This document shows positions 23,941-35,787 of a stretch of DNA of 64,000 nucleotides, in pieces. The notes below the pieces were generated by a model. That model did no database searches, had not been told where the DNA came from, and was given only the letters and a program-made list of their open reading frames with translations. This stretch comes from Gongronella butleri (lineage: Eukaryota > Mucoromycota > Mucoromycetes > Mucorales > Cunninghamellaceae): assembly GCA_025201375.1 (NCBI GenBank), contig JAIWZP010000044.1, positions 181,301 through 245,300 on the forward strand. Reading direction: 5' to 3'. How positions within the stretch are numbered: position 1 is the first letter of the stretch; the number at the start of each line of letters is the position of its first letter. Both the position numbers and the translations under genes were made by a program.

Positions 23941-23950
23941 ATCCGCATCC

Positions 23951-24480
23951 ATGTCTTGCTTGGTTACCAGCATTGCCCAACAAGTCCAGTCATCGTCACC
24001 TCGTCTTTGGCCGAGCTACACGCGCATCTCAAGCCAAGTGTGCCTCTCGACGCCTTGTTACACGCGTACTCGATCCTCAGCTCAATCTTTCGCCACGCTG
24101 TGCACGCACAAACCCGACCTGGCCTCATTTGTTCGAATACTCATCAAGTTCCGCTCGCTCCCTTTTCTTATTCCGTCGATTGCTACATAACTGACACGAC
24201 ACATGGTCTCCGCTGACTCCGACCACGCGCCATCCGTCATCATGCACATCTATTCGAACCCCCTTTCCCTTAGAGCCTTTCCCTTTGTCCCCTTATTCCG
24301 ATTAACACACGTTTTCTTTCGTTCTTGCTTTTTCCCCAGCAGTTCCTTTGGTGGGCCTCTTTTGGCATGGCCTTTGTCTTTACCTTGGCTAAGTCGCCCT
24401 CTTGGCCGCCTATGCCCTCCCTGCATGGCCGTTTGGACGCATCCTCGCCTTGAAGCTAAAGAGAATCAGGTAGGATCATC
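23951..24480 (+). pseudogene. Possible small coding region with frame breaks
   Basis: From ATG at 23951, MSCLVTSIAQQVQSSSP continues best in another frame as SSLAELHAHLKPSVPLDALL and AYSILSSIF, then returns to the first frame as HKPDLASFVRILIKF up to a stop at 24187-24189. The first break sits in a CC run. A second coding-like stretch after an acceptor-like CCCCAG (about 24340) reads QFLWWASFGMAFVFTLAK, a possible membrane segment. I cannot identify the protein or give a confident exon chain. Confidence 0.25.
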
Positions 24481-24929
24481 ACATGAACGGACACAAGACC
24501 AGATCAAGCCCAATTCCTCTCAGTCAAGAATGGTGTGCCCTTTAGTGAATAAATTTGATGAGACCGCGCCCGTAATATTTCTACACTCTGCGTCAAACGC
24601 AGTCTTTTTTTTTTACTGTGCTGATTCTGCTTGGGAATTTACAGTTTTACACCATACTGTAATTGTGAGTTTGTGACTGATCCGTTCGATTTTTTAGTCT
24701 CAGGAGATACTGCATAATCTGATGAGCCCACTAGCATCGTCGCTTTACGCTTGAAGCAGCGCACCATGATACCTATGATACACAGCATTCTATGATACAA
24801 AGAGATGCACATTTGCCTATTTGAAAAACAAAAACGCCTGTTTTTGGACTTTGCTGACCTGTTGTGCTTCCAGAAAATTTTTTACAGCCTACTTGCCCGC
24901 ATATGAAAAATGCGTCATTGCATGAACTT

Positions 24930-26150
24930 GACAGTGCACAGGATGGGTCCGCCCTATTTTTTTTTTGAGCCTGCAAATTCTAAAAACCCTCAGATTTGCA
25001 TTATTCTGCATCCATCTCACCATCTACTTGGCGGACGCCGCTCAAAAACAACTGCACCGGCTTCAGCGCAAAATTTGCAACAGAAAAGGTTAAACCCCCA
25101 AAGTGCTACGACCACTTTTTAAAAATTCAGGGGTAACACATTTAAATCCCAGATTTGGAAAAATTCAAACTCCGAGCGATCAATGCATCCCAAACAGGTA
25201 ATTCCGACGATTTGCTATTGGCTGACAACATGGCAAGTCGCCCAAGCTTAAGAAAAAAGCCCAAAGAGTAACGCATGAACGGCGATCGACAGAGAAATTT
25301 GCTTGCTCTGGTCAAGATTTTTTTTGCAAAAATTTAAGGTTTGACACTCCCAAATTAAGGTGGTGCGTGGATAGCATGGAATTTTTATTTTTTTTGTATT
25401 TTTGTATTTTTTTATTTTGCACACTTTTGTGCTGCGCTGAGTGCGTGGCCTCGTGGACACGTGGAGCCTGGTGAAATGACCGATGCAAAAAATTAAAGCC
25501 CAAGCTGGCGCGCCGCAAGTCATCCCATTGTGATAGGTGCTTTGCCCTCCTGTTTGTTAGTAAAACTGGCATAAAAACCACACGTTTATTAGACCGTTGT
25601 CGAGCAAATGGCGATCAAAGATTTTGATGGAAAAGTGAATTTTCTCTGCGAGTTTTTGCCATCCATCAATGAAACTGGTCTCATTCGATAGAGATTCACC
25701 AGGACCTTTCGAAACGTAAAAAGCGCCGTGTACCGTCTACAGTAATCCATTGCCAAGAACAACGAGGTTGAAATTTTTTGACATGTTTGGACGGCTTTTA
25801 CATGCGTACAAAGGTCACGCGTCTGGCAAACAAATCTTCTGAAAATGACGCCCGAGCGTATCTCTTTTTAACTGGTGCCAGTTTCATCCCGATCCCACAA
25901 CAATAGATTTCAAGAGGCACTGCTGAGTTTGTGAAAATATCAATATTTTGGATTCATCTGCGCAACGGCTTGACGGACCTCTGGGTTTCAACGCCATGTT
26001 GAAAAGAGGCGTCGAAATGGCCTAAAATGTAGTAATTTTGGAGGCAATTCAACCATGCATGGTTTGTACAGTAGTGTTTAAGATTGCATTTGTGAAAGTC
26101 GGCATTTTTTGGGGATTTCACATTTTCAATATGATACAACTGACAGTCTG
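24930..26150 (+). repeat. Dispersed repeat family C, copy 1
   Basis: It shares long blocks with 49690-49780 plus 51414-52331 and, inverted, with 58230-59215. Shared blocks include CGCAAAATTTGCAACA, CTCCGAGCGATCAATGCAT, GAACGGCGATCGAC, a T/A-rich centre, and GGTGAAATG.CCGATGCAAAA. No intact coding frame is present. It is probably a degenerate transposon. Confidence 0.7.
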
Positions 26151-27110
26151 ATTGACCTCTAGATTTAAAGGCCTTTTGGAACTGAGACGCGCCGAAATAT
26201 CAAAATCGTGGCCTTTACCCGTGATCCAAGCAAAATTTACAGCGAAAAAACGACAAACGCATAAAATATTATATGATACCGGTACCTACTGTATTTTACC
26301 TCTGGTTTTCCATTGGCAAACACGAATCTCAAGATTTCTCAAGACTGAGTGATCCAATTTGCAAAAAAAATTGGAATCATTGTATTTTGTAATCGAGTAT
26401 CCAGTGGTCTATCATAAATTTGGAGCGATATGGTCAGGCTCGTCGGGAGGAACGCGTACAGTACTGTACTGTACAGTACTGTAATAAATATTATTTGGCA
26501 ATTGGCACTGGGTTTTCACTACTGTAGCAAATAGCAAATACGAATCATGAGATTTCTCGAGACCGAGAGATCCGATTGGGGAAAAACTCAACACCACAGC
26601 TGATTCAAATTTGGGACCAGATGAGCAAGTTTCTAAGGTAACGCCAGTTTCCTCAAAGTAAAAAAATAATCACCATCATTTGGTCTCGTACAGCGGCAAC
26701 AACGGCAGAACGTCCCGATGCGTGAGCCACTTTTAAATGAAGCAGCTGTCAAACGCGGTAAAAGCGCTTGTAGCTTGGGGACATTGCATCGAGTTCTCGG
26801 CCAGTTAGCTTTTAGGGGTCGTTTTGATCATGTTTTGGCCGGAGTTTTCCTTAAAAAAAAGGTTGTTTTGCGACTATTGTTTGGAAATAATTGACGGAAT
26901 GCTAAGTATAATACGCTTGGATCCTGTTTAAAAAGGCGCAAACTCGATTTGAAAGTTTTCACGTCTTTTTCTTTAGCTTTGCAAAAATCTGAATGTCCCA
27001 ACCTGCAAGTTCATCGCCCCATGGTCCCATGGCTTGCCCAGGTTTGCTATTAAACGATAAAAAGAGAAGGAACTCGTTTCTGACCCGGTTACGATAATTT
27101 TCGTATTCGT
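26150..27110. other. Intergenic with a TACTGTAC palindrome cluster
   Basis: No gene is seen. At 26456-26483 the palindrome TACAGTACTGTAC is tandemly repeated. Near 26748-26800 a short block (CAAACGCGGTAAAAGCGCTTGT) matches 9294-9320 and, loosely, the kinase 3' flanks. Confidence 0.5.
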
Positions 27111-27114
27111 TCAG

Positions 27115-27857
27115 ATGTGCGCGCGCGGCTCACGCACATTACAGTGCAGCTTTTCCAAGATGTCCATTTGTACCCGTCGTCATTTTCTGTGGTGCAGGAC
27201 GCGGATTTGATCAATTGAGCTTTGTTTGCTCGGGGAGCGCGTTTATGGACCTGCCCTCGGTACCAGGGGATCAATGGTCGCCCAAATCGTTAGAGCCGGC
27301 AACGTCGCCGCTGGCTGTGCACCACCAGCCGTTGGTGGAAGACACGGATGCCGCTGCGGAAACTACAGTGAACCCATTTTGGTGTTTGAAAACAGCCAAA
27401 CCCAGGTATTGCGCGAGCAATGGGTGATTCCGTCCTTGCCGACGCCCATCGCGCCCACCCAGCACTGCACCCTGGCGCCGTCGTCCTCGATCTCGCCGCC
27501 ACCAATGAGCAATCGCTTTCAAAACGAACAATTGGCGCTGTGCAAGCTGCTTGGCAGCGAACATCGTTTCAAGAGGCTGTCGACGCGGCTAACCGCCGCC
27601 CTGTACCCAGATACATTGGTAAAAAGAAGAAACAGGGCAGTCGTTTTGGCGTCTACAAGTGCCAATTCTGAGATTTTAGCAGCAATCGCTCTTTCAACAC
27701 GAAACAGCACCAACATATTCATTATGACCCGCCCATCATGCCTCACAAATGCATCATTTGCGAGAGAGGCTTTGTCCGCAAGTACGATCTAAAGATTCAT
27801 CACCAAATACACATTCGCGAGATCCGCAAAATCATGACAGGGCTTGTTCAGATGTAA
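27115..27857 (+). pseudogene. C2H2 zinc-finger gene, array member 1 (broken)
   Basis: It matches exon 2 of the intact members at 30-35 kb. No first exon or shared promoter is recognised upstream. A T is missing from the TTTT run near 27206, further shifts occur before 27600, and the second cysteine codon of the first finger is TGA (27669-27671). The second finger CIICERGFVRKYDLKIHHQIH and a shortened tail remain. Loss of promoter, finger 1 and frame together mark it as a pseudogene. Confidence 0.75.
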
Positions 27858-28212
27858 ATTTTTCCTTGTCAAATGTTTTTCCTTTTTCTCTTTACTACTG
27901 GCCTATATCTCTCAAAAATTGTCAATAAACCGAGGTTTTTATTCTTTTAATTGTCATGAGCGCCAAAAAAAAAAAAAAAAGGTGAAATGGGGTAAATTGG
28001 ATTGAGTTGGCGTCGAAATGGCACTTTCAGGGTCGTGCAAACTTGTCCGCTTTGTTTCACAGGTCTGATGGTCACAAGGTGGTGGTCAAGCTGTGAAAGC
28101 TTCCAATTTGGGACATCAAACTGGTGTTACATGATGAAAGCAGCTTGTAAAAATAGTGATACAGGATGGACGCAATTGTAAAAACACTTTGGGTTTTTTT
28201 TATTTCTTTCAC

Positions 28213-28229
28213 TTATAAAAGGCGCGATC
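28213..28229 (+). promoter_or_regulatory. Core promoter of array member 2 (TATA plus GGCGCGATC)
   Basis: TTATAAAAGGCGCGATC lies 66 nt before the start codon. The same fused motif precedes all six members that have a first exon. Confidence 0.7.
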
Positions 28230-28295
28230 CCCACTGGGGCTCCCGGCATCATTTTCTACAATACATTGCATTGCACACTGCACAAAGCACTGACC

Positions 28296-29154
28296 ATGAC
28301 TCAACCCGCATATTTGTCTCTCCAATGCGCAATGGCCCACTCAGGTACGTCACAAAAAAGTCGAAGAGACGCGTTTCTGATAATTTTTATTCGCAGATGA
28401 GCACACGCGACTCTCTCGCGCTGCGGAGCAGCTTGCACAAGATATCTATTCAAACTTTTACCCCTGTTCGCCTCACATAGTGCAAGACCCGGATTTTGAT
28501 CAATTGGTCTCTTGTTGCTCAAAAAACGCGTTTATGCATTTGTCCTCGGCGTCAGGGCACCAATGGTCACCCGAGTCATTGGTGCTGGAAGCGTCGCCGC
28601 TGTCTGTGCACCACCAACTGTTGGAATACACGAATGCTACTGCGGAAACCTCGGTGGTAGACCCGATTTTATTGTTTGAAACGGATCAAGGCCAGATTTT
28701 GCGCGAACAATTTGCTGATTCCGCCCTTGCCAACGGCCGCAGTGCCAGACCAAAACTACACCCCGGCACCGTCGTGCTTGGCCTCGCCGCCGCTCATGAC
28801 CAATTGCTTTCAAAAAGAGCAATTGATGCTTTGCAAGCTGTTTAACAGCGAGCAGCGTCTTCAAGAGGCTGTGAACGCGGCTACCCGTCGTCCTGCCCCA
28901 AATGTACTGGTAAAAAGAAGAAGCAGGGCAATCGCCTTGGCAATTACAAGTGCCAATTCTGCGATTTTACCAGCAATCGCTTTTTCAACACGAAACAGCA
29001 CGAAAAGACTCATTCTGATCCGCCCATCAGACCCCACAAATGCATCATTTGCGAAAGAGGTTTTGTCCGCAAGTACGATTTAAAGGTGCATCACCAAATG
29101 CACATTCGAGAGATTCGCGACATGATGGAAAGCTGTGGACTTGTTTTGGTGTAG
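28296..29154 (+). pseudogene. C2H2 zinc-finger gene, array member 2 (two frameshifts)
   Basis: Exon 1 is 28296-28344 (MTQPAYLSLQCAMAHS) and exon 2 starts at 28397. Relative to intact members there is one extra T at 28711-28713 and one missing C in the CCCC run near 28895. The stretch between the two shifts is out of frame and reaches a stop at 28843-28845 if unrestored. Both fingers and the tail SCGLVLV are intact after the second shift. Both changes are in homopolymers, so the gene could be intact in the organism. Confidence 0.7.
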
Positions 29155-30095
29155 ACAGCACCTTTTTTTTTTTTTTTTTTTGCCTTGAATTCTTTATCAT
29201 AGGCACACATCTATTTTAAAAGATGTCAATAAAACAAGAATTTTATACTTTTATATGCTATGAGCGCCAAGAATGATGACTTGAAGTGAATTAGGTGGAA
29301 TTGCAGTCAAAATGCTGAAATTATGCTTGCATGCATTGACACTACAAGCTTGTTGCATATGCTACTGATAAAAATGTCATGCATGATCCAAATTCTAAAA
29401 TTTTCAGTGATTTGACATGTACTTTTTTTTTTTTTTTTTTGCAAAAGCGTGTCATTTGAGTACAAAAGCGCGCCAAATGCTTCGAAAACGCTAATTGGAC
29501 GAGAAAACACGCGTCAATCGTTTTTATTTTACGCGCCAATGCGCGTGCGGTAGAAGCAACGCGCAAGTAGTGTCGTTTCGTTGTAGCTTGGACGTATTGA
29601 CCACGCATATCTTGAGTTTTGCGTTCTTTTTTTCAGTATTTTGCGGCGACGGCGCTATGGTGTAAAAGTGGGAGGGGTCGATGTGATGATTGAGCATGTT
29701 ATTCGATAGTGTCAATGGTTCTCTATCAACTTTAGGTGGAGCGATGGATGTCAGCTATCATAGAGGAATCGCGTAAGTTCCAGTTTTCGACGTGACCACT
29801 GGGCTGAAGGGTGTACGTGTAAACAAGGGCCGCGCCCAAAAGTGCCTCCATCAGTCAATGCGTAGAAATTGCCATCCGGTTGCACAAAGTCAACGTCTTT
29901 CTTGTGCATGACATACCTGCTAAGCCTGGATTGCAAAATGCGATCCTTGTCCACTTACCCATTTTCCTAAATGGAAGTTGCACAGAGTGCGATCATGGCC
30001 CTGCGTGAAGTTTGGCGTCGCACACAATTCTAGCCTATCATTGTTTAGAGACGCGATCAGGGATGTTTCATCTTTCATCCCATTTTTTGAATGCC

Positions 30096-30112
30096 TTTAA
30101 AAAGGCGCGATC
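30096..30112 (+). promoter_or_regulatory. Core promoter of array member 3
   Basis: TTTAAAAAGGCGCGATC lies 61 nt before the start codon. Confidence 0.7.
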
Positions 30113-30173
30113 TTCAGGTTGAGATTAATTGTACCTTTTTTCTACAACCATCACGTTGCACAAAACACAGACA

Positions 30174-31045
30174 ATGCCTCAACCCGCAAGTTTGTCTGTC
30201 CAATGCATCATGACTCGCTCAGGTATGCCATAAACTAGTAAAAAAAAAAAAAAAAAAGAGAGGTCGCGTTCCTGATTATTTTTTTCAATTCTTAAGATGA
30301 GCAAGCGCGGCTCTCGCACGCTGCAGAGCAGCTTTTCCAAGGTGTCTATTTGTACTCATCGTCATATTCTGCGATGCAGGGCGCGGATTTTGATCAATTG
30401 CTTGTTGGTTGCTCAGGGAACGCGTTTATGAACCTGTCCTCGGCGCCGGGGCACCAGTGGTCGCCCGAGTCGTCGGTGTCGGCAGGGTCTCCGTTGGCTG
30501 TGCACCCCCAGCCGTTGGAATACACGGATGCCAATGTGGAAACCACCGTGGACCCCATTTTGGTGTTTGAAAATGGCCAATGCCAGATCTTGAGCGAGCA
30601 ATCACTGATTTCACCTTTGCCAACGGCCACAGTGCCGGCCCAGCACTGCATCCCGGTGCCGCCGTGCTTGGTTTTGCCGCCACTCATGACCAATTGCTTT
30701 CAAAAAGAGCAATTGGCGCTGTACAAGCTGTTTGACAGCGAGCAGCGCCTCCAAGAGGCTGTGGATGCCGCTACCCCTCGTCATGCTCCCAAATGCACTG
30801 GTAAAAAGAAGAAACAAGGCAATCGTTTTGGCGTCTACAAGTGCCAATTCTGCGATTATACCAGCAATCGCTCGTTTAACACAAAACAGCACGAAAACAC
30901 TCATTTTGATCCGCCCATCAGGCCCCACAAATGCATCATTTGCGAAAGAGGTTTTGTCCGCAAGTACGATTTAAAGGTTCATCACCAAATGCACATTCGC
31001 GAGATTCGCGAAATGATGAAAAGCTGTGGACTTGTTCTGATGTAG
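30174..31045 (+). CDS. Two-finger C2H2 zinc-finger protein, array member 3
   Basis: Exon 1 is 30174-30222 (MPQPASLSVQCIMTRS) and exon 2 is 30297-31045, an intact frame of 265 residues. The middle is Pro/Ser/acidic and could be an activation or interaction region. A basic patch (GKKKKQGNR) precedes finger 1 (about 199-219, C-x2-C-x12-H-x3-H), a nine-residue linker and finger 2 (about 229-249). The protein ends IREIREMMKSCGLVLM. It is probably a nuclear DNA-binding protein; target unknown. It belongs to a local family of seven, with the same intron position and phase in each. Confidence 0.85.
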
Positions 31046-31705
31046 AAGCCTCCCCCTTTTTTTCGCCTTGATTCCTTTACTATGATTCAAAAAATCTACA
31101 TGATCAAATAAATCAAGCATTTTTACTCTATTATTTGTCATGAGCGCAAAAAAAGGCGATTTGGATTGGTTTGAGGTGATTTGGAGCCGAAAAAACAAAA
31201 TGACGCTCGTGTTGACAAGCCTTGTTTAAACACCGGTTCTTCATGGCTCATGAGCGCGTCAAATGCTTCAAAAACGCAAATTGAGGGAAAATGCGGGCGC
31301 CAATCGTTTTTATTTTACGTATCAATGCTTGTGCAGAGGAAGCAGCGAGCCTGCCGTATCGTTTGATTGTGATTTGGAAGCATTTGCCTATGCGGATGCT
31401 AATTTTTGGTCTACGTTTGTGAGTACTTTGTGGTGACAGCGCTATGGTCTAATGTGGGGGGTCAATGTGATGTTTGAGCGTGCCACTCGATAGCGTTAAT
31501 TGTTGTCTATCGATTGTAGGCGAAAAGTTGGATGTAAGCTAGACGGATCGCGCAAAATTCCCAGTTTTCAATGGTCATGATAAAAAAAATGTAGCCGCAG
31601 CTTGCGAGCCGGAAAGGAGTGCAAAAATTGCAGGGTCGTACAACGGTAAATGTCGGAAAAAGACTACCCAGCATGGCCACGCGCATGAATGACTTTTTGC
31701 ACTGT

Positions 31706-31722
31706 CTTTAAAAGGCGCGATC
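31706..31722 (+). promoter_or_regulatory. Core promoter of array member 4
   Basis: CTTTAAAAGGCGCGATC lies 50 nt before the start codon. Confidence 0.7.
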
Positions 31723-31772
31723 TCCGTTTGAGAGATTCCCCGCATCTTTTTCTACAACACATCACATTAACA

Positions 31773-32635
31773 ATGCCTCAACCCGCAAGTTTGTCTCTCC
31801 AATGTGCAATGGCTTGCTTTGGTGCGTCACAATACAAAAAAAAAATCTCAGGGACACGTTTCTGATATTTTTTTATTCTTCAGATGAGCACGCGCGGCTC
31901 TCTCGCGCTGTGGAGAAGCTTGCACAAGATTTCAATTCATATCCTTGTCCGTCGTCGCGTCCCATAGTGCAAGATTCTGGAATTGATCATTTGGCCCCTT
32001 GTTCAGAGGACGCATTTATGGGCCTGCCCGCCGTGTCAGGGTACCCGTGGTCACCCGAATCGATGCTGCTGGCAATGTCCCCTCCAGAGATGCACCAATG
32101 GCTACTGGATTGCGCGGGTATCATTGCAGAAAGCGTGGTAGACCCCATTTTGGTGTTTGAAACGAATCAAGGCCAGATTTTACGCGAACAATTGCTGATC
32201 ACGCCCTTGCCGACCCCCGTCGCGCCCACCCAGCACTGCACCCCGGCGCCGTCGTGTTTGGTCTCGCCGCCACTCATGACCAATCGCTTTCAAAAAGAGC
32301 AATTGGCACTGCGCAAGCTGTTTGACAGCGAGCAGCGCCTCCAAGAGGCTGTGGATGCCGCTATCCCTCGTCCTGCACCCAAATACACTGGTAAAAAGAA
32401 GAAACAAGGCAATCGTCTCGGCGTCTACAAGTGCCAATTCTGCGATTTTACCAGCAATCGCTCTTACAACACGAAACAGCACGAAAAGACCCATTCTGGT
32501 CCGCCCATCAGACCCCACAAATGCATCATTTGCGAAAGAGGGTTTGTCCGCAAGTACGACCTAAAGATCCATCACCAAATGCACATTCGCGAGATTCGCG
32601 ACATGATGAAAAGCTGTGGACTTGTTCTGGTGTAG
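31773..32635 (+). CDS. Two-finger C2H2 zinc-finger protein, array member 4
   Basis: Exon 1 is 31773-31821 and exon 2 is 31884-32635, an intact frame of 266 residues. Both C-x2-C-x12-H-x3-H fingers are complete (CQFCDF...H and CIICERGF...H), preceded by GKKKKQGNR. The first half differs most from member 3: PPEMHQWLLDCAGII replaces the Val/His-rich part, which groups it with members 5 and 6. Intergenic DNA upstream (31046-31772) is almost the same as that upstream of member 6, so the two were copied as part of a block. Confidence 0.85.
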
Positions 32636-32639
32636 ACAG

Positions 32640-34110
32640 CACGTCTTTTTTTCTTCTTTTTTTCGCCTTGATCCCTCTACACCAGGCATCAAGCTATCAG
32701 AGAAGTCTCAATAAAGCGAAATTTTTACAATCTTAGTCCAAAACAAGGGGAAATGCAGTCAATTTGAGTGAACTGGAGTCGAAAATGTCGATATGGCCGA
32801 CGCGTGTTGACAGGCTTGGTCAAACAAGGTTCACCGTGTTGGGCGGCATGAATCGAATTTCCAAGCTCCGATGCTGAAAAGCGAGAAATGTTCACATCGA
32901 AGGGGAAAAAAAAAGGAGGGGATAGATAGCTGTCGAGAATGTCTCCACAGACACATCTCTTGATGGCACCATCCATATAAGCGCATCCATGTTTTTCATC
33001 AACGCACATTTTCTATATGAGTACCTGAACGAGGCGCGCCCAAAAAAATCGATTTTTGCAAATATGAGACCGAAATCCTTGATGAAATTGTGCTCGGCGA
33101 TTCAGTCCAAGTCGAATAAGAGTCGCTCTCCTTCCGTCTATTAGCCTTTTTTTTTCTCATTTTATGACAAGAGGAAGCTCTGTTGAGTACTCCAGCCATC
33201 CAGCACGTGATTCATGGAACCCCGTCTCGCCAGGTTGTTTTTGCCTGCGCCAAATGCTTCAAAAACAGTAAGCCAAGTGAAAAAGTGCTGCTCATCATTT
33301 GTTTTTAGTGTGATTTTGCGGTGGCGGCGGTGTGGGCTTGGATGCGACGGATAAAAAATCTTGAATCTCACAGCATAGACAAATTGGGGGAGCGGCGGAG
33401 TTGATTTTGTGGGAACGGGCCTCTTTTTGCCTTGACTCCACCCCCTTCTTTTTGTAGCCCCTCCATTTTGTTTATACAACCTTTCTGCGCAAACAATGAT
33501 GAAAACCAGCAAAAAGTCGCCTTTGGTCGTCGCAAAATGTATCGCAATAGATATAAAATATCGATTTTCACCTTCCAGCAAGTCTAAGGGGCCCATTATG
33601 CACACCGCACGTCCATTGCGCGAAAGAGATGTCCAGCCTGTCATCAGAGACGTGCAATTTTGCTTACCCTTTTTCTAATTTTTGCAATAGTCCTTGTTTC
33701 AGACGCTTCCGTTCTAATATGTTTACTTTATCTTGTCCCGCTTTACACCTGCACTTGAAAGCAGCCAACGCCCAATTTTTACGGTCACCTGTCCAGGTTC
33801 CACATGTCATTTTGAGATGCATTAGAGTTTGCACTCATGAAACAGCATTTGGGCGCACGCAACGCTTACCGAGCAATTCCAGGTTCATCGATGGAAAATA
33901 ATCAATGGAAAAAGCGACAAAAACAGGGGCACTCCCTCACTTTCAATTCTCAATTTGGAAGGTTACGCGCGTGGTGGAAAAAAAAGTTTTTTTTTTTTTG
34001 TGCGCACAGAGTGTGCACCTTTGGCATATTTCCTGATATGCCCCTTCATTGGCGGCCAAAACCATCCAATCATAATTTGGTAGCCTTTTTTGACGAACAG
34101 CGCATCTCTT
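32640..34110. other. Intergenic spacer between array members 4 and 5
   Basis: It contains an AATAAA signal near 32710, short repeats shared with other array spacers (CAAATGCTTCAAAAAC, TTTTGCGGTG.CGGCG), and no gene. Confidence 0.5.
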
Positions 34111-34114
34111 TTTG

Positions 34115-34131
34115 CTTTAAAAAGGCGCGAT
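34115..34131 (+). promoter_or_regulatory. Core promoter of array member 5
   Basis: CTTTAAAAAGGCGCGAT lies about 56 nt before the start codon. Confidence 0.7.
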
Positions 34132-34187
34132 ATTTTGATTCACGGCATCCTTTTCTGCAACACATCGCATTGCACAAAACACTGACA

Positions 34188-35045
34188 ATGACTCAACCCG
34201 CAAGTTCATCTCTCCAATGCGCAATGGCTCGCTCAGGTGCGCCACAAAAAGTCGATGAGACGCGTTTCTGATATTTTTTATTCTTTACAGTAGAAGAGCA
34301 CGCGCGGCTCTCTCGTGCTGCGGAGCAGCCTGCACAAAATACCAATTCACACTTTTGGCCCTCGTCGCCTTCCATACTGCAAGATTCGGATTTTGATCAA
34401 CTGATCCCTTGTTCAGAGGACGCGTTTACGGCCCTGCCCGCTGTGTCAGGTCACCAATGGTTGCCCGAGTCGTTGCTGCTGGCAATGTCGCCCCCAGAAA
34501 TGCACCAATGGCCACTGGATTGCGCGGGTGTCGTTGCAGAAAGCATTGTAGACCCTAGATTGGTTTTTGAAACGGGTCATGGCCAGATTTTGCGCGAACA
34601 ATTGCTGATTCCACCCTCGTCGACGCCCATCGCGCCCATCCAGCACTGCACCCCGGCGCCGTCGTGTTTGGTCTCGCCGCCACTCATGACCAATCGCTTT
34701 CAAAAAGAGCAATTGGCACTGCGCAAGCTGTTTGACAGCGAGCAGCGTCTCCAACAGGCTGTTGATGCCACCACCCCTCGTCCCGCACCCAAGTGCACTG
34801 GCAAAAGCAAGAAACAAGGCAATCGTCTCGGCGTCTACAAGTGCCAATTCTGTGATTTTACCAGCAATCGCTCTTTCAACACGAAACAGCACGAAAAGGT
34901 CCATTCAGATCCGCCCATCAGGCCCCACAAATGCATCATTTGCGAAAGAGGGTTTGTCCGCAAGTACGATCTAAAGGTTCATCACCAAATGCACATTCGC
35001 GAGATTCGCGAAATGATGAAAAGCTGTGGACTTGTTCTGGTGTAG
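34188..35045 (+). CDS. Two-finger C2H2 zinc-finger protein, array member 5
   Basis: Exon 1 is 34188-34236 (MTQPASSSLQCAMARS) and exon 2 is 34291-35045, 267 residues. The acceptor is a tandem CAGTAG: using the first AG gives V-E-E-H, using the second gives E-E-H, and both stay in frame. Both fingers are complete (CQFCDF..., CIICERGF...). The basic patch reads GKSKKQGNR. The C-terminal tail is IREIREMMKSCGLVLV. Confidence 0.85.
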
Positions 35046-35720
35046 AAGCCTCCCCCTTTTTTCGCCTTGATTCCTTTACTATGATTCAACAAACCTATAT
35101 GATCAAATAAATCAAGAATATTTACTCTATTATTTGTCATGAGCGCAAAAAAAGGCGATTTGGATTGGTTTGAGGTGATTTGGAGCCGAAAAAACAAAAC
35201 GACGCTCGTGTTGACAAGCCTTGTTCAAACATAGGTTCTTCATGGCTCATGAGCCCGTCAAATGCTTCAAAAATGCAAATTGAAGAAAAATGCGCATGCC
35301 AATCGTTTTTATTTTACGTGCCAATGCTTGTGCAGTGGAAGCAGCGCGCCTCCCGTGTCGTTTGGTTGTGATTTGGAAGCATTTGCCTATGCGGATGCTA
35401 ATTTTTGGTCTACTTTTGTGAGTATTTTGTGGTGACAGCGCTATGGTCTAATGTGGGAGGGGTCAATGTAAGTTTGAGTGTGCCACTTGATAGCGTTAAT
35501 TGTTGTCTATCGATTGTATGATAGGCGAAAAGATGGATGTCGTTAGACGGATCGCGCAAATTTCCCAGTTTTCAATGGTCATGATACTGTAAAAAAAAAA
35601 AAAGTAGCCGCAGCTTGCGAGCCGGAAAGGCGTAGAAAAATTGCAGGGTCGTACAACGGCAAATGTCGGAGAAGAGACTATCCAGCATGGCCACGCGCAG
35701 GAATGACTTTTTGCGCTGTC

Positions 35721-35737
35721 TTTGAAAAGGCGTGATC
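35721..35737 (+). promoter_or_regulatory. Core promoter of array member 6 (variant)
   Basis: TTTGAAAAGGCGTGATC lies 50 nt before the start codon. The TATA-like part and the CGCG core both carry a substitution relative to the other members. Confidence 0.55.
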
Positions 35738-35787
35738 TCTGTTTGAGAGATTCCACGCATCTTTTTCTACAACACATCACATTAACA

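Noticed and set aside
33162..33644. 160-codon open frame on the minus strand in the zinc-finger array
   Set aside because: It has no recognisable domain, covers repeated spacer sequence, and is not kept in the other spacers.
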